Source: Limnomonas spitsbergensis
Taxonomy: Eukaryota; Chlorophyta; Chlorophyceae; Chlamydomonadales
Assembly (NCBI GenBank): GCA_037349105.1
Contig: JAYJMM010000118.1
Span: forward strand, 2,541,501-2,605,500
Direction: 5' to 3'
Length of the DNA stretch: 64,000 nucleotides
Positions 55,481 through 64,000 of this stretch are shown in pieces; position 1 is the stretch's first letter, and each line of letters begins with the position of its first letter. Under the pieces are notes generated by a model. The model made no database searches, was not told the DNA's origin, and worked only from the letters and a program-made list of their open reading frames with translations. Position numbers and translations under genes: made by a program.

Positions 55481-57026
55481 CGTTTACGTTGCTTCAGCCA
55501 CAACAAAGCCTAACACTGCCAGGGCTAGGTGGTTTAGGTCCTTGAGCTAGGGTCGGCAGATAGGCTCGACATGGGTTGTATTAAATGTAGTACGCGGCAG
55601 ACCCTACGAATGGTGGGCAAGCAGCCATCATTCACCTGATTGGGATGAGGTTACACCACGGCTGAATTCCAAGGGTTGTTTCTAAATGAGAAATGTTTCA
55701 TTATTTACAGCCGTGAACCAGTAAAGGAAATAAAACTGGGTCTCGGTCCCTGGTAATTGCTTTGGATACAAGGACACAAAAGTAACACGCTAAAAGTAGC
55801 TCAGCTACATCGCCATGCAATTATTTAGCCAGCCAGGGTGGCATAATCAGACTGGCACTAAAAGATAAACCGCCTTCTTATTCATACTCATGCCAAGGGA
55901 TAGCACTGTGACACGCTACGTACTTGTCAATGCATGAACCAGCTGGCGAGCCTGTCCTGGAATTGTTGAGAGCACAGCTGCACAACACAGCATAAAGATG
56001 GCGGACCATCAGAGCAACTCCTCAGAGGAAGGAAGCAGAAAAGACAGGCCACCCCCCCACGGATAAACACCGCTGATACACAATTACACAATACTTCGAA
56101 CTACTAAATTCAAAGCCATCGACCCCTCAGATCGCGTGAGGGCTGAAGGGTGAGGGCAGAAGTAACGCATCCTGGTCAGAATGGCAAACTATACAGCACA
56201 CAAAATAATTGTTTCCTCGCAAGCTCCCATTCTCAGCAGCTACCTCATTTCAAGCCTAGCACACAAGCAGCGTTCATGCACATAACTGTGACCAACATCC
56301 CCATGCAGTGCATGCTGCACGAACTGTAGCTCGCACTCATTGCTGTTGGCAGTCAAAGGTACCGCACTCACAGGACAAACGTGCATTATTTATTCCATAA
56401 TTTATTCCATTGTTTATTGATGGTGAGGGCACTTTGCAAGCCCACAACACCTGCTTGACTTGGAATTTGAACTCGAACTCCCATGCTGAGCCACGAAAAC
56501 TACCTTTGTTGCATGGCCTTGAGTAAAAATAGCATAACCTGAGCCCCTTGTACGTACATACCCATCAATCTGTCGGTTGACAGCGTAGCCGGGCCAACCG
56601 CTAAAGTAAAAGAAAAACCTCGGGCACCAAGCCAGCTGCTGATGAGAGCAAGCAGCGCGTTCATAATGAGTGTGCCCTGAGGAGGTGCTGGGATGGTGGC
56701 GCTGGATATTTGACAGCAGCAGGCTTGCAGTGCTAGAGGCAGCGAATGAATCGACGATCCCCTCTTTCTGCCCCCCTCTCACTCACTCTCTCACACTCGC
56801 TCATCTCTGGGATCTTAAATCTGGAGTGCTGCTGAATCCTCCTTATCGACACCTTATCGACACCTCTAACAGTGGTCCACCTCCGGCAAGTCTCCAAAAG
56901 GGCAAGAATTCAATGGCGCAGCCTTGCCACCTGCTGAAAAAGGCTCTTCCTGTATGTGGCCCTACAGCAGGAACATCCCAGCGCCAGTGCAGCAGCAGCC
57001 TCGACGTTTCCTTGATATCATCCGCA
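55481..57026. other. 3' flank of the MFS gene, no other gene seen
   Basis: Nothing with family similarity on either strand. A repeat of tttattcca occurs at 56390-56412. Confidence 0.45.
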
Positions 57027-60000
57027 TCACACCGTTGTGCTGCCAGCAACGCCTGTCTTGTCGTCCCCAGCCTCATTGACAGCCTGCTGCTGCATGTTCT
57101 CGCGTGAGGCCTGGCGCAGCTCCACCTGCTTCACCACCTCATCCTGCCGCCCTTGAGAAGCTCTCCGCTTGGTTACAATGATTCCAAAGGCAAGCAGAGC
57201 CACCGAGCCCTGCAGTTCAGTCCACATAAAAGCATTAACAGTCAGGTGCTAGCAAAGGGACATGTGCAAAACATATCAATTTCAGCAGGCAGATGGATAC
57301 ACCAGTGAGCGGATGGGGAGCAAACCTTGACTGGCCTGCAGCCGTGGTCTCAGTGGCAGGGCTTGCTGCATCAAGCCAACCTGGTTATCAACTTTGAGAA
57401 GACTGAACTGCAGCCAGCCCTGATCTTCAGTGACGTGTGTGGACCTCTCACCTGCACTCCCGCCAGGATTGTGAAGTAAGGCCCCATGCCGATGCTCTCG
57501 ACAGCCGCCGCGCTGGCCTCAATGAGTGTGCCTGCCGCAATAAACATCATGGTCTGCACCGCAGCAGATGCGGCTCCAGAGGCAGATTGCTTGAGCGCAG
57601 TGAGGTACCTATGACACAGTAGGGGGGGGGAGGGGTGAAGTGTGTGCAAGGGGTGCATGGGCATGGGCAAGTATCCGGGGCACAAAATGCCCAGTGGCAG
57701 GTCCAAGGATGGGGGTATCAAGAGTGCGTTGAAGACGTGATTGGTTAAGTATGACCTAGCCAGAAAACCCAATTGCTCAGCACACATGACACCTCCCACC
57801 ATCCCTATTTGATAGTGCACCAAGCCATGTACGCAGGTCGGGTACACAGCACTGGCGGCCACGGTCATGGCATTAAGCACTAACCTGTTGCCAAATACTC
57901 CCACCTGCCTCCACCACTCACCCAAATATCCCGGGCAGGTACGCGGCGCTGGCAGCTCCTACGAAGAACTGCCCTATCAGCGGCGCGGCCAGGTTGAGCT
58001 GCTGGTCAAAGCCCCAGCCAAACAGCAGCAGCGCAAGGGGCATGACCACCAGAGCTGCCAGCGTGCTGTGAGAGGGGTCGGGGGGCAAGGCCATGCGATT
58101 CTTATTCAAAAGTCGAGCATCGAAATGTTGATGCTCATAGGCTGCCCAGGGGAAGGTCGAAGCCAGGTCAAAAGAATCAACAACATCGTGGAGAAAGAAA
58201 GTTGACAAAAACAAACGACCGCCTGCTGGTGTGCGAAAACCGTGGTGGCCATCGCGCTTTGACGGCAAAGAGTTTAATGGCCGCATGGGTGGGGGTGGGT
58301 CACACTTGGTCAAAAGCGCACCGCAGATAAAACCAGGTTTTACCGTGCGACAGCTGGATCAATACACGAGTGACAGCTTAGCTTCAGTTGTGTATGCGTT
58401 GCCAACTGGGTGAAACGAGGATGGGTGCCCCCCCTTGGCTTGGTGCATGGCAGCTCAAGAGAGCTAGGCAATACGGCTACCGGCAGCAGTACCTGTATAT
58501 AAGCCGTGACTCGGGCTCGTCTGGATGCGCTGCAGCTGCTCGGTCTGATATCCGGCCGGCAATCTGGCTGGCCATGACAGCACCCACTCCCTGGAAAATT
58601 ATGAAGGGGAATGTTAATATTTTCTTGATTTGCATTTCTTGCAATTGGAATGAGAGCAAACATAAACCAGGCCATGGATTCCCTGCACTGGCGCCATTCA
58701 GGGGAAGTGAAGATGGTGTAGATTGGTGGTGTGTGAGTGCCTGAGTGGTGTGGGTTCACTGCTTACCTGGGGCAGATACCCGACGCCGATGAGGGCGACA
58801 GACAGCATGTAGGGTGGCCCTCCTAGCCCAATGGGCAACACTTGCATACTGCAGGAACAAGATCAAGGGCATAAGGCTGTCAATAAAAGAGGAATGCAGA
58901 TTCACAAATGCATTGCTTCTTCGCTGAGCACGGATGCTGCTCATACCCGGCTGTACAGCCCCGAGAAACGCTGATAGGATGATGGCAAGCAGAGGATGTC
59001 ACGAGTCCCCCAACACTCATCACCAATTGTACTTTTTAAACATCCCAGTCACACCGAGCTGGCTGCACTCACCTGGCACAGAAGTTTCCGAATGTTAGCG
59101 CCGCCACAGCAGCATGGGGCGCAATATCCGCTTCCAACAGGTACCTGCGGCAAGCAAGAAAAAACATCAAGTACAGGCCTCGGTATTGCTTGAGCCGATG
59201 AAAGCCTCATAATAGGTGTTTCTTATCATACCCGGTTCTTCTTCAGTCCCTTGATCGTCCCTCCATTACCTGTTCAGCCCCAGGGAGAGTAAAAGGTGAA
59301 CGAAGAGAACACCGAGGGGTACTTACAAGAACCCCCCTGCCCCAATACTGCCCCCCTGCAATATTTTTGATCAAAGACATTGTCGCAACAGCTCGGTTAT
59401 CAGGCAGGTGCAATTCACACATCAGGGGGGAGGGCCCTGTGAGTACCATATGAATTTTGTACTCCATGTAAACTATTTCTTAGGTCTTGGACTTTGATCT
59501 GTTTATTTCTTCAAACATTTCACATCTGTTCAAGGATGAAAGAATGTTCCAGCTCTGGCACCGGCTCCTGTCCAAGGCCTCCATCTCAGCCTCCTTGAGC
59601 GGCCTCCCCAGGCTCACCTAGCTCTCCACAGGTTGCCTCCTTAGATGCTGTGTCTACACACAGTTACCTCAGGAGCACCCATAGCACCGTGAGGACACAA
59701 AGCAACGAACTGCTCTGGCCATTGTATTCTACATTCCTGGACATCCTACTCTCACACCCCTCCCTCACACCTTAAAGGGACCCAGGGTGCGTCAAAAACT
59801 GGCGGGGAGCTGTCGATGGCCTCTGCCTCCTTGATCAGGGCGGCGGCCTCAGGGTCAGACGCCTTGAGCTTCTGCAGCTCTGTGTACTGGAGGGTCTCGG
59901 GGAGCAGGAACAAAAACATGGGCAGGATGATCGCACCTGCATTCAAAATAAGGAGTTTGTTAAGCTTTCTGAATTGTGAGCGATAGACACGATGATCACA

Positions 60001-63000
60001 CCTAAAACATGTAACACAACAAGCGGTAGATATTCAAAAAGGCATTCCCCTTCTTCTTGTTCACCCATGACTGATATCGCTCACTCAAGGCTAGGAAGAC
60101 GGAAAAGGCAAGGCGCATAAGATCTGGGCCCACACTACCCGCAACGATCTATCGAGATCGCCCTTGTACCCTACCCTGAACATCTCATCGAGCAGCACTG
60201 AGATCTGCACACTCACCAGTCCTGATCCATTTTTGACTGATTGTATCCAACACTGATGGCCTACCCACCAATGACAAACAAATGACCCACAAAGGATCCT
60301 CCTGAATTTCGACACTTAGATCATCACAGCACTTTCTGATACAGCCCCGGCCCTGCGACGATCTGCGAAGCTGCACCCGCCCCTAGATCACTTAGCACAG
60401 AATGCATTGAGCTGGAATGCATCACTAGATCCCCCCCTTCAAACCCCCATTCACCCCTTTGATCACCTGATAACACCGTGAGGCAGATGAAGCAGCTGCG
60501 CCAGCCAAACCCCTCCGTCAAGCCGCCTCCCAGCAGCGGTCCAATGATGGGTCCGACCAGAAGCGGGATGGTGAACAGCCCACTGGCCTCCCCACGCTGC
60601 TCAGGGGGGAACACGTCGGCAATAACCGCGCTCCCCACCGCCATGAACCCAGCAACTGCGTGCAGCAACAGACATGAAACATGGGACAGGGTGATGGGAC
60701 GGGGGCCAGCGAGAAACAAGGTTCCAAGAGTCAAATAGAAAGTGAAGAAGCGGGCGGCAGCCAGGAGCGTGATCAGGAGGAAATGAAGGAGCCAGAATGG
60801 AAGCAGGAGGGGAAGAAACAGGGACATCAGGAGATGCAACCCTAAAACCAGGTAAGATAACCTTCCCCAAGGTCAACGGGGGAGCTCCCCTGGAAATTCC
60901 ACACTGGCAACACACCAGACAGGGGCGGGTGCACTGCCAGGGTGCTGGGCAGGGTGCTCACGAAGGGAGGGCCATGGGTGCACACAAAGCCACTGGGTCA
61001 CAGCAATGGAGGCCCACATCGACCTACAGGGCGCCGTTCATTGACCTGAACCCACCTGATGATCCCTGCAGCGCCCTGAACGCAATCAGCACGCCCACGT
61101 TGGGCGCGAAGATGCACACGATGCTGCTAACGACGTAACCCAAGGTGGCCAGGATCAAGTTGATCTTGCGGCCATAGCGGTCACTGGCCGGACCCCAAAC
61201 CAGTGCAGCCAGGGCAACCTAAGGCAAGGGTAACCAGCATTAATTGATGTATGATGAAAATAAGGCATACTGAAGATAAGGCACTGCTATCATTTACAAA
61301 TGACGCACACGCTAAACTATTTTCCATATATTGTAAGTGTCACATTCAGGAGAAATTGGACGGAGATGGCCAAGGCAAGAGGGGACATCATGGGTTCTGG
61401 CCTGGGCTGTGCCTTCGGCAATGCATTCTAATCCATGAAGAATTGATAAGTTAGCTAGGCCAGGCAAGAGTTCACATACCAGGCTAAGCTAAGTTAGGCT
61501 GGGCTCAGTCGCGCGTTGGATTCCTTCAGGGTTAATTGCTAGGGTTTGGTGAGCTCGTGCACTCCATGCCCTCCCTGGCACATGCCTCACTGGCAGTTAC
61601 AGTGCTTGTGCAAGTGGGTCCATGCTTGGGCGTGGGTCGTGGGCGATACAGGGTTCCAGCTTTCGTATTCCTTGAAAGAAGACTGTCGACTACTGCACAC
61701 CAGTTTCACACATTGCTCACACAAAATCCTGCCTATCTGAGGCTGATGGGCGGTCACCCCTGGGCGAATCCGTTGAGACCATGACCGACCCACAATAGGC
61801 CTCCCCCTCACCAGGGCATGCTGCACCCAGGAGGAGGGGACCCTCTGGTGTAGCTTTGCTGTAGCTAAACTGCAGGTGTAGTTTGCTAAACTTTTCACAT
61901 GCCCACATACCGTGAACATGTAGACGGCGACTGAGGCTGCAATCAGCGATGATGTGGTTTCCAGGTCCACCTCCATAGTCTGGAAACATTTACAAAGGTG
62001 GGCAGTGTCAGTGCGGGAGAAACTGGTTTTGACATCACAACGTTGTGAAGAGAAGGTCTGTCAGGGTGAAAGAGGCTGGAACGAAGAGTCAGCAGAGGCA
62101 GGATGCCAGTATAAAATATTGAGAAGGTACCTCCACAATCTGGGAAACAGTGTGAAGATAAGAGAGGAATTGAAAGGATGGAAACAGTGGAAGCTGCGTA
62201 GCCTCATATCGCTGTTGTTGCTGATTACAAAATCTGCACTTCTCAAAATCCTCAAAAATAAATTGCAGGGGGAGACTGGATCTAGAGTTCATTGAAGTGC
62301 AAACTATAAGACCTTCGGCAGTCACTACGGGGCTGATGGGGATCAACTCTTGGCTTATCAACAGATGCTGGTCAAACCAGCAGGGATTGCTGCATCAGGC
62401 TACCTGAGTCAAGGTCGTGAGACACTTTTGAATCGTGACCAATCAAACTTTACCAGATGCACCCAGGAGAGGAGTCAGTGGAAACAAGCAGGCAAGCCAG
62501 CCCGGTGAGCTGTTTGGACACCTAGTAGGCCTCTTTTGGCCAGCCAGTCAGCCACAAATAATATTCTGCCTGTACTTGAGCCTCGAGCTATTCAATCCTC
62601 ACCCACTTCCACAGCACTGCTCAACGCGGCTAGCACCCAATCGTGGAGCAGGTGGAGCAGAACACCAGGCCTTAGGCAGCCCCGAGGCTCACATTCACCC
62701 CCCCCTCACCTTCAAAGCAGGGAGATAGATGGTATCGCTGAAGGGCACCTGTGAAGCAGGCAGGGGGCAGATAAGAGACAGGTCAGTCCTTGTTGCAGGG
62801 CTTGCGCATCCACCTTGCACATTAGCCCAATAGCCAGGCAGCACAGGCAGGAGGAACAGAGACAGCGGCAGCAGAAAAGTAGGAGGCATACCTTTATTGC
62901 TGAGGCCAACAGCCAGAGAGAAGGTCAAGAGAGTATAAGACAGACAGGACACACAGGAAAAAATCTTGTCCAAAACAGTCGGGAGGCCAGGTCTAAAATC

Positions 63001-63419
63001 AGAATAAGAAAAATCTGCTAGGTACACTTTGAATAATAAGAATAATAATAAGAATAATAAAATGAGACATAGTGAGGGGCACCAGCATCCACCTCCTGAC
63101 ATAAATCCATATAGCTGAGGCGGGTAAAAGCATGGCTCATAATTCGGAACACAACACACAAGACAAAACAACCGCGCAGTTTACAGCGGAAGTTCACATC
63201 GATCCATCACCCTCAGAACCATCCCCACAAATGGTTGCCAGGCGCAACTGTCACACACAAAGACATAGGGGCATGCCTACCACAAACAAAGCGAGCGAGA
63301 CCATGAACAGGATGGCGTGACGCCGCCGGCTTGACCACAGGTCATAGAAGCTGGTGCCGAGTTGCCCTCCGGCCTGTATGACCACAGTGGCACAGTCGGC
63401 CTGCTCGCTCGATGCTGAC
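57027..63419 (-). CDS. MFS transporter, DHA1 (multidrug:H+ antiporter-like) type, 5' partial
   Basis: Twelve exons on the minus strand: 63419-63281, 62748-62710, 61979-61911, 61218-61056, 60655-60467, 59936-59771, 59144-59073, 58848-58767, 58590-58493, 58065-57922, 57608-57452, 57209-57027; phases chain without a break to about 500 residues. TM1 is HAILFMVSLALFV plus PFSDTIYLPALK; the loop 2-3 signature is WGPASDRYGRK; TM4-TM5 has RALQGSSGVAGFMAVGSAVI and PLLVGPIIGPLLGGGL (drug:H+ antiporter motif C type); a central cytosolic loop (residues with LQKLKASDPEAAALIKEAEA) precedes TM7; GRISDRA repeats the signature in the second half. It ends in a charged, Gln-rich cytosolic tail. Substrate is unknown; export of small organic molecules by proton antiport is inferred from the family. 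No start codon was found in exon 1's frame with a good context, so the N-terminus probably lies in an earlier exon beyond 63.5 kb or outside the window. Confidence 0.88.
62325..62405 (+). repeat. Dispersed SINE-like short repeat (member)
   Basis: ggggctgatggggatcaact followed about 45 bases later by cagcagggattgctgcatca. Related members: 697-775, 2261-2300, 32860-32945, 57308-57385, 61738-61840 (+) and 8595-8690 (-). The core is ctgatggggaccnaaccttg then caggg(c)ttgctgcatcagg. No internal pol III boxes were established. Confidence 0.55.
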
Positions 63420-63784
63420 CTGGAGCGTAAAGAAATAGCTTTCATTACGGCTGATCCTTTGTTCGTCCCACCTAGGCACTCAGCATGATGCAAGACCCAT
63501 CTACCATTTGAACCCCATGGAAATAAAAGTTGCCAAGCTGTGCATACAGGACAGTCTGATATCTGATCTGGATCTGCGTTTGGTTATTTGAAACTTTTAG
63601 TCTCAACTTCAAGAAATCCATCTGCAATAAGCCTTATATGGAAAGGTCAGGCTCTCCGTACAGACAATAAACCACAAGCAATTCAGGGAACGGAGACAGT
63701 GTGATTTTAGCCCAGCTGGCATAAGAGGGTTGGGGGATAAAAACCAGGGTGACGCATCAACCCCGCTTAACCCTGGGCGCCGTC

Positions 63785-63965
63785 CAGGTGGATGCATGTT
63801 GGACAGGGGTGTATGGGTGGGGTGGCTGCATGCTGGGAGAGGATGCAATGGGTAAGGTGGATGCATGGTGGAAATGAGGGCATGAAGGGGATGCATGGAG
63901 GAAATGAGAGAATGGGGGGATCCATGGTAGAGATGGAGGCATGGATGAGGCGCATGCATGCTGGG
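63785..63965. repeat. Minisatellite rich in ggatgcatgg units
   Basis: Units of about 27-35 bases with ggatgcatgg and tggaaatgag-type words repeat about five times. A minus-strand His/Pro-rich open frame over it is a by-product of the repeat. Confidence 0.85.
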
Positions 63966-64000
63966 CGTGGGTGCATAACTAGACGCTAGCCTGGGGAGGC

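Noticed and set aside
63609..63959. His/Pro-rich minus-strand open frame considered as the MFS N-terminus
   Set aside because: It is the translation of a minisatellite and does not connect in phase to exon 63419-63281.

Overview
This window is nuclear DNA of a eukaryote. The genes are split into many short exons with GT-AG introns (one GC-AG intron is visible), introns commonly run 200-1000 bases, and there are microsatellites, minisatellites and LINE relics. The gene set points to a green alga: a plastid thylakoid-lumen cyclophilin with a bipartite transit peptide, adenylyl-sulfate kinase, 6-phosphofructo-2-kinase/fructose-2,6-bisphosphatase, plant-type CCCTAAA telomere-like motifs, and TGTAA (the chlorophyte poly(A) signal) downstream of the cyclophilin gene. 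The assignment to Chlorophyta, perhaps Trebouxiophyceae from the moderate GC, is inference.

Layout. 0.2-3.0 kb: cyclophilin (+). 4.6-8.1 kb: only isolated minus-strand exon candidates. 10.7-12.9 kb: RhoGAP-domain protein (+, 5' part unresolved). 15.1-19.4 kb: a nest of truncated LINE 3' ends in both orientations, with a large inverted repeat and many copies of a GGGCGCCCACGCGGCC-type motif. 20.0-20.2 kb: 60-bp tandem repeat. 20.3-21.3 kb: ARM/HEAT-like protein (-). 21.9-24.2 kb: minus-strand gene built from two alternating, unrecognised exon modules (A-B-A-B); another A-B pair lies at 32.7-34.1 kb. 24.3-25.3 kb: a cluster of foldback elements. 25.7-31.1 kb: TPR-kelch-MYND protein (+). 35.3-36.5 kb: damaged-looking WD40 gene (-). 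37.3-39.9 kb: APS kinase (+). 41.2-49.6 kb: 15-exon PFK2/FBPase2 (+). 50-57 kb: LINE relic, a 47-bp near-perfect palindrome, a BED-finger-like relic and a GC/AT patchwork array. 57.0-63.4 kb: 12-exon MFS transporter (-), whose N-terminus is probably beyond the window end.

The genes do not form a pathway or operon; each is an independent nuclear gene. Two themes recur. First, the A/B two-exon module: every exon is phase 0-0, it occurs as three pairs, and I do not recognise the family. Second, several introns contain decayed tandem copies of the neighbouring exon edge together with its splice site (cyclophilin, APS kinase, PFK2/FBPase2 twice, kelch-MYND). Both suggest small tandem duplications are important in shaping genes here. 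Exon boundaries were worked out by hand from splice consensus, reading phase and family similarity; no alignment or transcript was available.
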